Part shown: positions 1 to 12,291 of the stretch, one piece after another
Position numbering within the stretch: the first letter of the stretch is position 1
Layout: each line of letters starts with the position of its first letter
NCBI RefSeq assembly: GCF_030272615.1
Contig: NC_081411.1
Coordinates: forward strand, 216,702,154-216,766,153
Direction of reading: 5' to 3'
Source of the DNA: Cryptomeria japonica
Lineage: Eukaryota > Streptophyta > Pinopsida > Cupressales > Cupressaceae
Length of the DNA: 64,000 nucleotides
Translations under genes and position numbers: made by a program
The notes under the pieces: generated by a model
What the model saw: only the letters and a program-made list of their open reading frames with translations
Told to the model about the DNA's origin: nothing
Databases searched by the model: none

Positions 1-188
1 ACTCATCATGGTTTACCATGTTTGGGTTTTCCACATAAATTTGGTCTCCTCTTATGCATAGTGTTCATTGATTTATCATTCATTCCTACTAATAAGAATA
101 AGGTTAAGTCTGTATTGATTTATGAAATTAAGTGTTTGATCAAGACTAATTCACCCCCTCCCACTCTCAGTCTTGGGGTGTGTTAACA
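1..188 (+). mobile_element. 3' end of an LTR (partial)
   Basis: The segment ends in a C-rich stretch (about 151-180) followed by TTAACA. This matches the end of the TE3 LTRs near 12250-12289, where a pyrimidine-rich run also precedes the terminal CAACA, and the upstream 'tttccaca-taaa' words also match. It is read as the plus-strand tail of a related Copia-type LTR whose start lies outside the window. No primer binding site is clear after it. Confidence 0.55.
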
Positions 189-2833
189 CTCCATAGTGTA
201 TCCTTTGTGTTATAGCTATAGATTCAATACTTCATTATTTTACAAAGGATATTAAAATTTCCAGAAAATAGGTGGATCATCTCTATTTGATCATTTTATT
301 ATTCTGATGTGTTTAGAGTGACCCTATATTTAGAATTTAAGTCTTATAACATGTGCTATTAGATATCCCAACTAGATCATCATCCAATATTTTATGAGTT
401 TTTCCAATCTTGCAATTAAAGATCCTACTTTGAGGCCCCACCCTTGCTCTATGTTGATAGCTAGATCGATTTTGATTTCTAAATAATATTATATCTAGCA
501 GCACACACTTTTCATTATGATAAAAAAGTTTATCTACAAAAATTATAATACCCTAAGCTAAGACACATAGGACAAAACTGGTCAAACATTTTTTTTTAAA
601 CAACAACTAAGATGCAACAATAGCATGTCGTACTACACAACAAGTACAAATAATTATCACATGAAACACAATGAAACAAGGATAATAACAACACAAACAA
701 ATTCACCATTTTAGTAAGAAATGTGGCACTATTGGAAGACATACCCAACATGAAACAAAGCCACCACAATGAATTTATGGGAGGGGAAAACAAAACTTAA
801 ACAATGATTAGGTAGTAACCAATTATCATTCTCCCTCGTGACACAATATAATTAGAGAATGGGGGAATTATCAAATTTTAATACACACCAAGAGACTCTT
901 TTGAAATCCACAACACCATGAAAACCCACACAAATAATGGAATGAGTAGGAGCTAATGCACCTCCACTAGATGCTATAAACATTGGTTTCTAAAATAAGG
1001 AGTAGGACAAGGGTAAAATCCATCTTCAATCTACTAAAACAACATATTAATTAACATGTAAACCTAGGAGAAAACCTGCATAAAGAGGTTGCCTTAATAG
1101 AAGGCACGAGACATCTACAAATTATAATTATGTTGGTTACTTCCAAGTAATGACACACTTTTCAAATAAAATGGATGTCATAAGGATTAAGCTATGAAAC
1201 TTGTTGGTGAACCAACAATATAGGAAGAATTTCTAGGCTAAGGGGAATAACTTTTATATATAAATTTTATTTGATAAATAATAAAATAATTAAACAAATT
1301 ACTAAATGATAAAAAATGACCACTAGAGAATACTAGAGCCCAAAGAGAACACTAATACCCATAGATGGTACTAGAGAAAGTGTTCAAGTGTCTAGGTCTA
1401 GCACTAGAGTCCTAATCTAGGGTCGGAGTCCTAATCTAGTGATGGAGTCCCTACCAAGCATTTTATTCCTTTCTAGTATTGTAGTCCTTGTTTCAACACT
1501 AGTCTTAAACCAAGCTCAGTTTCAATCCTCAAAATGGGCACAACCCTCAAGGACTATAAGAAAGGATCCCCAATAAAGAGGACACAAAATGATGAAAAAA
1601 TAAAAAAACTAAGAAGGTCCTAAACAACCAATCTCACTTCATACTATCCCATGAAGGAGATCATTCTCAAGGGCCAGAGAGACTACAAGAGCCTTCAACA
1701 ATAGGCCAATGATACAAGGGATGAAGGGTAAATGTGTCCAACACCTCCCAACCCCACCAAGACCACTCGAAGAACTCTAAATGTCCTCACGATGAGATAG
1801 TTCTCAACAACACACTACAAAAATAGAAGAGAGCTAAAGGCTCCAAGACAAACAAGTTTTATAACTTAAGATTCATTTTAAAGCCTAAATTGAAGTGTTC
1901 TCTACATTCATTTTTAACCAACATAACAATAAAATGAGAGATAATACTTAAAGCTATCCATGTTTGACTCCATTGTCAAAACATGTAAAGGCACACATGA
2001 AACCATTACAACCATCCACTTAAGGAGGTTCAATTAACATAATTTACAATTTAAAAATAGGACTCAAGGTCCTGGATTATATATACATCACAATATGAAA
2101 ATAAAAAATTTAAAAGCAAGGAGATAACTTCCATTGTAAATTAATGAAATCTCCTCCAAATTAAGCCTCCAAGAACTTTAATCAACAACAAATATGGTAT
2201 CAACAATATCTCTATCCTCACTATTTGAGTGTGGTGTGAGTTTTAATGCAAAATTTTAGAGGATAAAAAAACATGGCCTCAACTATTTCTCAATAAAATA
2301 TAAATAAGGAGACTTATTTCCCCACATTAAATTTCATTATAAATCACTCAATTTTTCTAGTTTATTTTTTATTGAAAAACCATACATTTTCCAAAACCTC
2401 CATTGATGAATGCTTGAAAATTCAAATTTCAAAATTTTGAGAATACCCCTTTTTTGTAAAAATTCACAACACTTGACTTTTCACATAAAATTCATGTTTT
2501 CTAAATTTTGATTTTTTTCCATAGTAAGGCCACAAAATAAAGTTTTTCCAAAAAATTAATCATTGTATTTATTTATTAAAATGTAATAATTAAAACTAAT
2601 TTTGAGGCCTTATTCTTTGTCAAGGGTAACCATGAAAAACCACTCAACAAATGAATTCGAAAAAAATTTTAAAATGAGGAAAATTGTCTTCATTATGAAC
2701 TCATAAAAATTGCTATTTTTTTAAATCCAAATGTAGTCTAGGAAAAATATCAATACTTCCCATGCAAATTGAATTCCCAACCAAATGAATCTATTTCAAT
2801 GTAAATCCATTGGAATTTGTGCAACTTTCAATT

Positions 2834-2834
<1 letters not shown>
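189..2834. other. AT-rich stretch with no recognisable gene
   Basis: I see only short open frames, the longest about 65 codons, with no domain motif, no splice-bounded reading frame and no repeat pair. A small inverted motif (ttgttggtgaaccaacaa, near 1201-1218) is the only structured item noticed. It is probably decayed transposon or intergenic DNA. Confidence 0.5.

Positions 2835-2912
<78 letters not shown>
2835..2912. repeat. (AG)n microsatellite, about 39 units
   Basis: This is an uninterrupted AG dinucleotide run of 78 bases. It sits at the left edge of the TE1 left LTR copy. In the other TE1 LTR copy the homologous place (about 8150-8165) reads 'aatttgcaagattgagatgcc' with no run, so the expansion happened in one copy only. 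Replication slippage is the likely origin. Confidence 0.95.
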
Positions 2913-2916
<4 letters not shown>

Positions 2917-3818
2917 GAGATGCCTAGGGTGACCCAGTCCTCCACTTTTTGCTTCTACAAAAGTTGGATTTGATTGTCATTGTATTCTCTATCAAAATCT
3001 TTGTTCGTAGCTTCTAAATATATTGCCTACACATAAGAAGAAGTGAAATGGTGTTTTTTATAGGGTTTTGCATAAGTCAAACCCTGGGTTTGGAATTAAC
3101 CCTTGACTTAAATTGAAATTGTAAATGGAAATATTGAAGTAAATGTTGAATGATATACCTCAAATTTGCTATAGTTGATAATGGATGATGAAGCAATGTT
3201 CTTTTAATGTAATCACAAGTGTTGATGAAATAACATGAAGAAACATGAATGAATAAAACATAAACACATTCTTGCATGAAGATTGATGTAATATTCTACT
3301 CCATGATGTTGAAATGCTTGAACAATGTTATGGGATGAAATGTTGACTTAAATGCTTGAAGATGCTTGGTGTTGCTTGATGTGGATGCATGATTGGTGGG
3401 TGGAGATGAGATGCCAAAATGAACTGAAATAATGCTCTTATATAGGGTTACCAAGGTAATTTACTAATTAGCCCGACCTCCAATAGTCAAATTGAGAGAC
3501 ACTAAGATCCAAAATCACCAAGAAGGGAAAGTGCAAAGATATATAGGTCTTGTTTATGAAGGACTAGGATGCTCTAAGCATCCCTGTCCTATGCCAATAT
3601 TCCTTGGGCACCCCTGTCCACAAAAAATAGGGCAAACAAGTGGGAGATGGGAGTGCACAACTTAAGCCACAAGTTTAGTTCTCCATGTAGAAAGATGACA
3701 TCATTTTTGAGGTAAAAATGCTATAAATGGATCTAGGAGAGAGCTAAGACATGACATGTTAAAGCAGGGGCACAAAAAGTGGTGTAAAATATACAAGATT
3801 CTAATTTATGACACTACA
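2913..3818 (-). repeat. TE1 3' LTR (truncated)
   Basis: It aligns by eye with 8165-9052: both carry 'aagtcaaaccctgggtttggaattaaccctt'-type sequence (3075-3105 versus 8315-8350) and the shared word 'ggtgtaaa-t-atacaag' near the end. On the minus strand it starts TGTAGTGTC at 3818. The rest of the LTR beyond 2913 is missing or replaced by the AG run. Confidence 0.65.
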
Positions 3819-3836
3819 TGTAGCCCCCACTTTATC
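3819..3836 (-). other. TE1 polypurine tract
   Basis: On the minus strand the sequence is gataaagtgggggctaca, directly before the LTR start. It is nearly the same as the TE11 tract at 61391-61407. This is where plus-strand DNA synthesis would start during reverse transcription. Confidence 0.7.
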
Positions 3837-4496
3837 AAGAGTATGATCCAATGTGCATACTCATGGTAAAGTAGTAGAATGTGAAAGAGAGATATATGAG
3901 CAACTAGGAGCAAGATTAAAAAGAGATAAGACATCAGTAGATTCAAGGGAACAATCCCCCAAGCCTATGATCTTTACTCATACAATCATATGTAGGGAAA
4001 TTTAAAAAAATAAAAGGTCAAAAAAAAGTTACACAAAAGACATACAAAAAGACATAAAATGGGCTAATACTAAAAACAAATTCTCCAAGTCAACTAGTTG
4101 AAGAGACCTTGATAGTCAAAATATCTCCACCATTAATATTATTCTTGAAATTTTAGTAAAAATAACACAAGTGGTCACATGGAAGGAGCAAAAGCATGCA
4201 TCGAGTGATGAACCATGATCCAACAAGTAGCAAGGTAAGTTATGCTTATGGGTTCATGGGGAAGGAAAACATGGATTCAACAGGCTAGCAAGTTGTGTTA
4301 TGCTAGGTGATCCATGGAAGAAAGAAAGATAGAACATGGATTTCATTAGTTAGCAAGCTATATTATGCTAGGCGATCCATGGAAGCACAAATCTCATGCA
4401 ATAAATAGTTATGTTATGTTGTGTGATTTGTGTAGAAAGGAAGGGTCGAAGTAGAAAGTTGTGTTATGCTAGTTCAACTCATCCTATAAAATGGTG

Positions 4497-4874
4497 CAAA
4501 GGACAACGAAACAAAGCATTGTCTATAAAGAGATCCACAACATCAATTTGAAAAGGATAACCAAGAAAATAATTGTATGCAAGGAAATCCACCACTTGAA
4601 TTTAAAAAGGATAACCAAGCAAAGCATCTTATGCGAGGAAATCCACAAATTGAATTTGAAAAGGACAACCAAGAAAAGAAGTGTATGCAAGGAAATCCTC
4701 AACTTGAATTTGAAAAGGAAAACAAAGAAAAGAATTGTATGCAAGGAAATTGACAACTTGAATTTGAAAAGGATGACCAAGCAAAGCATTGTATGCAAGG
4801 AAATTCACAACTTGAATTTGAAAAGGATAACCAAGCAAAGCATTGTATGCAAGGGAATCCGCAGCTTGAATTGA
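4497..4874. repeat. 54-bp minisatellite, about 7 units
   Basis: Seven diverged units of 54 bases run in direct orientation, with the recurring words 'ggataaccaagcaaag' and 'tgtatgcaaggaaatcc'. Because 54 is a multiple of three, a frame of 127 codons stays open on the plus strand with an 18-residue repeat (key residues KR-TK..-VCKEI-NLNL), and two frames stay open on the minus strand too. Openness on both strands shows the open frame follows from the repeat and is poor evidence for a protein. It lies in the TE1 interior, between the purine tract and the gag remnant. Confidence 0.85.
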
Positions 4875-6265
4875 ACATAAGCTACAAGGAGGATATGATG
4901 TATGCCCCCACTTTCCTCCTCTCTCCACACCCCGCCCCCTCCTAAGATGTCAACATAGCCCTATGTTGATAACTTAAGGTAGAAATAAAGACAAGGATAA
5001 AAAAATTCATTAACAAGGAGATATCCTTTAAGAAACAATGAACATATCTCCAACCCAAAGAGGCATAACTCTTATGAGAAAGGAATAGATAGATGTAAAA
5101 GAGATATCTTGTAGTGAGTGTAAAGGGATCCTTTCAAGGGATGAACGAAGAGACATTTACCCAAAGATATCTACCTCCAAAATTAGAGGGTATCTTTAAT
5201 AAGGATGACATATTTGAAAGGGGAACGAGACCAAGAATACACATCTTCCCTACTGTTAGGAAAAAGTGTATTCATAGTGAAGGATTGCACATGTTTACTA
5301 AGGAGAGATTACTCATAAAATATGTACCACTTCAAACAAATAATAGGTCCAACAATGGGACATATATGTACTCATGTGGAGGACAACCCTATCCATGAAA
5401 GGACCTCAAGTTATGAAAGATGCAACTCGATAAAAAAAAAAGGCAATCTTTGAAAAAGAGAGAGAATTGAAATGTTATTCTTTCCCCCCAAACATGGAGA
5501 CAAGGATACACATTTAAAACCAAAGAGAGATCATTTATAAAAGACACACTCTTCTAAAATAAGAAAAAGATCCCAATCAGGGATATATTTTCCTATAATG
5601 GGGATGGGATCTTTATTAGGGATATGCATGTCCATAATATATATGGGTTATTTATAAAAGATACAACTCAATAAATGGAAAGTGGATCCTTAAGAAAGAG
5701 GAAGATTTGATGAATGATTACAAACTTTGAACATTAAGGAAGAGGTCCTAATCAAGGATACATACTTCTAAAGAAAGGATAAAATCCTCATCAAAGATAC
5801 TTGTTCCAATAAAAGGGAGAGGATCCTCAATAGGGATATACACCTCCTAAATCAAGAAGATATCCTTATAAAAGACACATCTTCAACAAATGGAAAGTTT
5901 CATCCTTAAGAAAGGATAAATGTTTGAGAGGTAATCTAGCCCCCTAGCATAGAGATAAGGGAAGATACAAAAGAGGCTATTGTGTTGCTACCAAAGTATG
6001 ATTGCACATGAAATTGTACCACCATGAATTATAGTGAGACCCCATTATGAAATCTATGAATGTCACATAGATGTTATTTGATTACATGATAAATTAGATG
6101 AAGAAGTTAAAAATGACATGTTAAATTCTCTACAATTAATGAAAATAATACCATACATGATATGATAAGCACAAAAGAAGAAAGTTGTATAGTCAACTTG
6201 TTTAGTTCCATATTTTCTATAGGTGAAATAGTGATCAAATTCTCTCTTAGGAATGCTAACAAGAT
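4875..6265. other. TE1 interior, non-coding with degenerate repeats
   Basis: Loosely repeated phrases recur through this stretch ('aaaggatcct', 'gggatatacac', 'aaaagacacat'), suggesting eroded tandem duplication. The one longer frame (5114-5398, 94 codons, plus strand) is built of the same phrases and has no recognised domain. An earlier part of the interior (4220-4400) also holds two or three copies of a roughly 75-base phrase ending 'gatccatggaag'. No gene is called. Confidence 0.5.
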
Positions 6266-7320
6266 TTAATCTTCTCTATAGAAGGGAGGGTCATTTGAAA
6301 GAATGTATGTAGTCAAAGGAGAAGTAGGAAAATTTATGCCATCTCTATAAAATGATATAAGATCTATAGGGACTTTGATTAATTTTTTCATAATATCGTG
6401 TCTACTAGATCCTTGTTTAGAAAGCATGTCAAAGTCAACATTGCAATGCATATTAAACTTTAATGGGGAAAGACTTTCATCATAAACCTCATTCAAGATA
6501 ATCATGTAAGCATTTTGTGAATCACCAAAAGGATGAATGAAAGAAAAATAATTGATCCTTATTGGGGGATACACATCTTTATTAACAAAAATAATTTACA
6601 TTGGGAGGAAAAGGAGTCCTCTTGAATTTTCTAAGACATGTCTTCATGAAAAGAAGAATCATGATGTTGCATTGAAATATATTGATCAACAAAGTAGTCT
6701 CTAGAGAAGAATAGGCCCCCAAGCCATGTTCCTCTTGCACCAAAGTATTCTCATATAGGAGTTTATGTTTGGGAGGAGATTCATAATTATTCAATGCTTC
6801 ATCTCCAAAAGAAAGTTCATTGAAGGAAATATTAATGGTATCCTCTTCTTGCACCCAAAATTCCTCATACATAAGAGAAATTTTAGGAGAGGTAAAATAA
6901 TGGTTCATTAAGGTCTCATCTCTAGAAGACAAGATATTGGAATGAATAGAAGCAAAATCTTCATAAATATGATTTGCAACCATATCAACTTCTTTTATCA
7001 TAAAATATTATTCATGAATAGGATTATTAGAAGGTAAAGCTTCATAAAGTGGATTGCCATGCATGATGATTTCCTTATGATTTTTTGGTTATTTAGAGGA
7101 TGTTTTGGAAGAGATGAAATCATCAATAGCTTCATCCAACATATCAAAGTCATCACTTTGAAATGGCATATGTATTATGTTGATGACTTTTTGACAAAAG
7201 GATGGTATATAATTCATAGAGGAAGAGATGAAGTCATCAAGAGCTTCATCAAGATCATCACTACCATAAAACTCATCTAAGGAAAGTTCATCATCATTAA
7301 ATGGGTCATCAAAAGCATGG
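6266..7320 (-). pseudogene. TE1 gag-like N-terminal remnant
   Basis: Translating the minus strand from about 7320 gives an acidic stretch with DDLDEALDDF, then PSFCQKVINIIHMPF, then after stops GNPLYEALPS. The same order occurs in the TE11 ORF at 46125 (DELDEALDEFL, PSFYQKLINLVTMPF, NNPLYEEM). The match identifies TE1 as a relative of TE11 and gives the direction of transcription. The frame is broken by stops near 7080 and 7010 and fades after 6582 into frames (6582-7001, 6266-6574) with no known domain. The role of this region is unknown; by position it is the first internal ORF. Confidence 0.6.
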
Positions 7321-7554
7321 AACTTCTATAAAAAGAGATCCAAAATTGTGACCATTGCAATGAAAATAAATGCTAGCTATGGAAATGAAATGAAACAACC
7401 TAGTGTAACAATGTATGTAATGTAAACACACAATGCATAAAAACAAGATTTTTAATGTTTTTTTTTTCTTTTTATTGTTTTTGAAGTGAAATAAAAGTAA
7501 GCATGCATAAAAATCATATCTAAAAATGAAAATTATAAATAAGCACAAGATACA

Positions 7555-7569
7555 TCGAGTTCACCAAAA
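7555..7569 (-). other. TE1 primer binding site (degenerate)
   Basis: The plus strand reads atcgagttcaccaaaa just left of the inner LTR border at 7570; its complement (TGGTGAACTCGAT) resembles the TE11 site TGGTGAACCCGACGT. The spacing of about two bases from the LTR edge fits a tRNA primer site. Confidence 0.6.
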
Positions 7570-9052
7570 TGTTTGGTGAACTAGCTACTCAAATGAATGT
7601 AACTACAAGTGCATAAGCTATATGTCTCAAAAATAATTGCAAATATGAATCAAATCTGAAAATAAAAATTAGAAATAAGCATAAGATACATCAGGTTCAC
7701 TGAAATGTAATGGTGAAAAATAGGAGTTCACAAGTTTATGCATGCAAACTATGATCTAAGCCTATTTCACATACATTACATTAAAATGAGAATGAACTTA
7801 ATAGATTCAACCTTAATTTTGTTAGGAGGGTTGAATATTGATTAGATTATATTTCTTTTGATTAAGTTGAAGATGCAATCAGAAGGACGTAAATTGAGTG
7901 CTAGGTCTAGAAAAAATGATGGAAAATTGACATATAATAACATGAACAACAAGATATAGATGTGACCTACAAATATAGATCTAGATCTAAGAAGAAGGGA
8001 CAAAGGGGAACCTGTGCCAGGAAATTCAACCCAAAACTATAGGATTGAGATGCTGAGGGCATCTTGATCCTCCAACTATCAAATGTGGACAAATAGGAAT
8101 ATTTTGGAATTAGAATGTCGCTCAGAATCATTTCCCAAAATTTTGTCAGAAATTTGCAAGATTGAGATGCCCAGGGTGACTAGGTTCTTCATATTTTGCT
8201 CCTGCAAAAGTTGGATCTGATCATCATTGTATTCTTCATTTTTATCTTTCCTCATATCTTATGAATTTATTTCCTACATACAAAAAGGAGGGAAATGGTG
8301 TTGTTGATAGGGGTTTGCCTAAGTCAAACCCTGGGTTTGGAATTAACCCTTGAATTAAATTGAAATTATAAATGGAAATATTGAAGTAAATGTTGAATGA
8401 TATACTTCATAATTGCTGCAATTTATAATGGATAATGATGCAATGCTCTTTGAATGCAATCACAAGTGTTGATGCAATAACACGTGACAAAACATGGATG
8501 ACTCAAACACAAACACATACTTGCATGAAGATTGATGTAATTTGTTGCTCCATGATGTTGAAATGCTTGAAGAATATGGTGGGATGAAATGTGGCCTTGA
8601 ATGCTTGATTTTACTTGATGCGGATGCACAAATGGTGGGTAGATATGAGATGTCAAAATAAATTTAAATAATTATCTTATACAGGGTTCCCAAGGTAATT
8701 TATCAATTAGGTCAACCTTCAATGATCAAATTGAGACACCAAGATCCAAAATCATTGGGAAACGAAAGTGCATTGATATATCTGAAATAGGTCATGTTAA
8801 AGGAGGACTAGGATTCCTAGATGCCCCTATCCTAGACTAGGATGTCCTGAGCACCCTTGTCCACCAAAAGTAGGGGGAAAAATGAGATATGATAGTGCAC
8901 ATCCCAAGGCACAGGTTTAGTTCTTTATGTAAAAATGACATCAGCTTTGAGGTAAAAATATTAAAAATAGACCTAGGAGAGAAATAAGAAGGGACACACT
9001 AAAGCAAGGGCACAAAAGTGGTGTAAATTATACAAGGTTATAATTTACAACA
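7570..9052 (-). repeat. TE1 5' LTR
   Basis: The borders are TGTTTGG on the left and CAACA on the right, read on the plus strand, with the primer site abutting the left border. The right 0.9 kb is homologous to 2913-3818. The length of about 1.48 kb is close to the TE11 LTRs (1.65 kb). Confidence 0.6.
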
Positions 9053-10419
9053 TTATAGTTGAATGTGTCAATTTGTCCATCAATAGGAGCCAACTATCTA
9101 AAAAATAGAAACCCTTGTCATAGTCACCTGCCATGTAGGATTCCACCTCATCAATATATCCCACAACATGACTTCACAACTTAGGTAAATTGAAACATTA
9201 GGAAATGATTATATAATCATCAAAATCTAATTAATTAATGTTATGATTTGCAAATGTTGAGACACATTAATCTCAACATTATCCTCACTGAAAAATGGTT
9301 GTAAGATCCTTATCAGAGGCCAACAAAGGTTTAAGAACCATAAAAAAAATTTGGCATAACCAATTCATTCTTTCAACCAACTCCTTGCTACTTATTTCTT
9401 TGTTCAGTTTGGGTTCACCTCAAACTAGGAATTTTGTTAAGGGTTCTTGGAGTTTTGGGAACCACTTTGAACTCTGACTCAATCCAAAATTACATGTTTT
9501 TCTCTAAAATTGTATTTCGATCACTTCTCCTTGCTTCACTTTGTTATAGAATGCCCTCATTTTTACTCCATTAAGGGTTCACAAGGAATGAAAAACTTGT
9601 TGGGGATTCTTAGGGTTTTGGGAACCATCGTAAATCTTGATTAATGCCTTTATTGATGGTTCATCAAGAATCGTGAACCCATCAAGGGTTATTAGGGTTA
9701 TGAGAACCACTTGCAACTCTCATCTCTTCATTCTTCCTTTTTAATTTTCCCTTCATTGAATATATTCTACTTTTATTTCATTTCTTTCATTTTTCTTATC
9801 AAGATTTCACCTAGAAGTGGTAACCTATCAAGGGTTCTCGGTGTTACTAAAACCTCCTTAGGTCTTGACTTCTTCCTGTATTTATTGTTCCTTCTTCATT
9901 TAATAATATAAATAATGGTTCTCAACACATTAATATATTATTTAATTTAATAATTAACTATTTTTTCCTTAATAAATTTTAGCAGATGTTAGTGATCATG
10001 GAACCAACATGACTCATGCTTATGATGGTATATGAGTACGAAACATGCCAAAATGCCAACATGCAAAATACTTAGTAATTTATAAAATAGATGAAATAAT
10101 TAGCAATTGAGGTGACACCACACCTCATACCTCAAATGACATGGGAGGGTGGTGACTATTGAAATGTTGATAGAGCAATGACTTGGGTAACTTAGCAAGG
10201 ATCAATGATTGACTTGTTGACGAGAAGTATACATAAAAAGAACGTGAACACACACAAAAAAAAAACTTAACAACCCGAAAGGATGATACATGACAACTTT
10301 GTTGGTATGTGGCAATTGATCATGCTACTAGGCTTAAATTTTGGTGCCTTTTCTAGCCATGTTTTTTCCTATATCAGTTAGTGTTGATACATGAGTGTGA
10401 ATGCTTGCAAGGGGAGGAT
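9053..10419. other. non-coding stretch between TE1 and TE2
   Basis: There is no gene. It contains the degenerate repeat listed at 9430-9870. The last bases (10407-10419, gcaaggggaggat) look like a polypurine tract in front of the TE2 LTR, so the final part may be the 3' end of a TE2-family element lying upstream. Confidence 0.45.
9430..9870. repeat. degenerate ~40-bp phrase, 4 dispersed copies
   Basis: Variants of 'aagggttcttagggttttgggaacca..' followed by 'aactctgac' or 'aatcttga' occur near 9437, 9600, 9680 and 9825. Spacing is irregular (about 80-165 bases). The TTAGGG-like words are part of this phrase and do not form a telomeric array. Confidence 0.55.
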
Positions 10420-10778
10420 TGTTGGGGGTCCATGGGGAGACGCACCTTGGTGGGGATTTTTGGGCATAATTTATCATTGTAAATCTTGACCATTTATCAT
10501 TAGGTCATAGATCTAATAGTGGATATTTAGTGCACTTTTGTTTGCCCTGGAAGGCAACCATATTTTTTCAGGGCATTGTATTATGGTTGGATATCATTAA
10601 AATTTTCTCTTTGCTGGATAATAGAAAATAAGTGGACAATTGTTTCTCTGGTGGATGTAGCCCACATTAGGTGAACCACATTAAATCTCTGTGTTATTGT
10701 GATTTGTTATTTTTGCCTCTCTTTTCTACATTATATTTAATATTGTGTATTTCCCCAGTCTATCTTAAATCCCTAACA
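10420..10778 (+). repeat. TE2 LTR (Copia type)
   Basis: The segment starts TGTTGG and ends CTAACA. It is followed by a degenerate initiator-tRNA-Met primer site (tagtatatgagcc, 10781-10793; canonical tggtatcagagcc) and then a Copia gag start, so it is a 5' LTR in plus orientation, 359 bases long. A purine-rich tract precedes it as well. A related LTR in the opposite orientation lies at 38945-39117 plus about 41700-41778 (TE8). Confidence 0.7.
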
Positions 10779-10840
10779 ACTAGTATATGAGCCATGTATT
10801 TATTTTTTAGTCATTTGGTATTCAGATTCATGTGCAAGCA

Positions 10841-11173
10841 ATGGCAGGAGAAGGCATGCTCAAGGTTGAGAAGTTTAACAACCAAAACTATCATCTTTAA
10901 AACATGCAAATGAAAAATTATCTATATTATATGAATCTTTATTTATCATTGGGTGGAAAGAAAAGAAGTAGAATACTATGATAGATTCACAATGGGAGGT
11001 TCTTGATAGGAAGGCACTAAGAACAATACCATTGTGCCTAACCTCATCGGTGGATTTCAATATAGAAAAATAAACAACAATGGAGGGTTTGATGTCAATA
11101 TTAGACAAATTGTATGAGAAAATATCATATTATAATAAGGTATTTCTTATGAAAGGTTTATTTAATATGAAGA
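10841..11173 (+). pseudogene. TE2 Copia gag, N-terminal part
   Basis: The translation from the ATG at 10841 begins MAGEGMLKVEKFNNQNY, followed in shifting frames by WEVLDRKALRTI, MEGLMSILDKLYEK and KVFLMKGLFNM, the usual order of a Copia gag (UBN2-type) N-terminal domain. Stops and frameshifts break it (a stop follows YHL near 10895). Gag forms the virus-like particle that packages element RNA. It stops exactly at the TE3 insertion and resumes at 26050. Confidence 0.75.
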
Positions 11174-12289
11174 TATTGGAAGTATGTGTTTTTGTGGTTG
11201 TTATTGATGTCAAACTTGTTGTTTTAGATTGGCATTTGTCTGAAATGTCTGTGGTGCAAAGATATCTTGTTGTGTTGGCATTGTAGGTGTTCATTGGTTG
11301 TTCTGGAAGTGTTTAGGTCAAAAAAGTGTTGTTGACATTGTTTATTATGGTTATCTTCTTTGGATATAGTTTTGATATCATGGATATGATTGTTTTGTGG
11401 TCCGGAAATATTTGTGTGTTCTTCGAGTGTTGTGACATTAATTCGTTGTTGGTCATGATATTCTATGTTAGACCTATATTTAGGTCCAGATATGATTTGT
11501 GGGAGATTGTTTGATGTGTTATGGGTCTCACCATAGTGTGTAGTGATCTGGATTTGAGTTATTTGTATTGGAGAGTATGTTTTGACTATTAATTGCTTAT
11601 ATGAATGCATAGCATGTGGATATATTGTTGGTTATGTTCTGGTGATTGCAGATCCATGAATTTATCTTTGGAAGATGTGTTTTGGTCCCCTCTTTCTCCT
11701 GGAGTGAATCAACGTGTGTATTTTTGGTCTAGAAAGTATATTTTGGTTTAGGCCAACTTTATTCAAGCTTTGATGATCTATCTTGTATATAAGGAATGTC
11801 TATGATTGAGTTGTAAGTAAAAGAGAATAATATGAAAGTGTGATGAGATGTGGAGTGTAGATGTATGATGCAAAGATAGTCAGTGAGGTTCGAAGAAGAA
11901 AACTTGTGTTCAAATGATATGCAAGCTATGTTGAGATTGTAGCAGAGATATGAGACAAAGTGTTGGCAATTAAGGTCTGAGTTGTGTGTGTGTTGATGTT
12001 GGTCTCTTGATGTAGAGTTCAAGGATAGCTTGTATCTTGTGTCATGAGTAGTTAGACATGGTTTTCAAGTCCAAAGCAGTGTGCTCTTTTCTTTATCATT
12101 TAATATACATAGTGGATTTATTTTTGTGGGTAGATGCTCACTATGGTTTTTCCTTGTTTGGATTTTCCACATAGAAAATCTTGGTGTTCATATGTTGGAT
12201 GTGTGTTGTTTTTTAATTTTTTATGTGTTGCATTAATTTTTGTTTTGGATTTATTCACCCCCCCTCTCAGTCTTGCCTTGGCTTCAACA
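11174..12289 (+). repeat. TE3 5' LTR
   Basis: It starts TATTGGAAG (mutated from TGTTAGAAG as in the 3' copy) and ends TTCAACA. The body is clearly homologous to 24850-26049, for example 'gatttgtgggagattgttt' at 11490 and 25171. Numerous differences indicate an old insertion. The end carries the C-rich 'attcaccccccctctcag' motif. Confidence 0.85.
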
Positions 12290-12291
12290 AT

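Larger units (their letters stand above)
2913..9052 (-). mobile_element. TE1: decayed minus-strand Tat-like Ty3/gypsy element
   Basis: Two related direct repeats (2913-3818 and the 8165-9052 part of the right copy) flank a 3.7-kb interior. Read on the minus strand, the left copy begins TGTAGTGTCATAAATT right after a purine tract, very like the TE11 LTR start (TGTAGCGTCGTAAATT after a similar tract). A primer-site-like sequence abuts the right copy on its inner side, and a remnant of the TE11-type gag-like N-terminus follows. No protease, reverse transcriptase or integrase remains, so this is a non-autonomous or pol-deleted derivative. The LTR copies differ widely, implying age. The left LTR is truncated at the AG run, so no target duplication could be paired. 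Confidence 0.65.

Noticed and set aside
4491-4874. 127-codon repeat protein
   Set aside because: It is a by-product of a 54-bp minisatellite; long frames occur on both strands. Kept as a repeat.
9430-9870. TTAGGG words as an interstitial telomere
   Set aside because: The words are single and embedded in a longer degenerate phrase; the plant telomere repeat TTTAGGG does not occur in tandem here.
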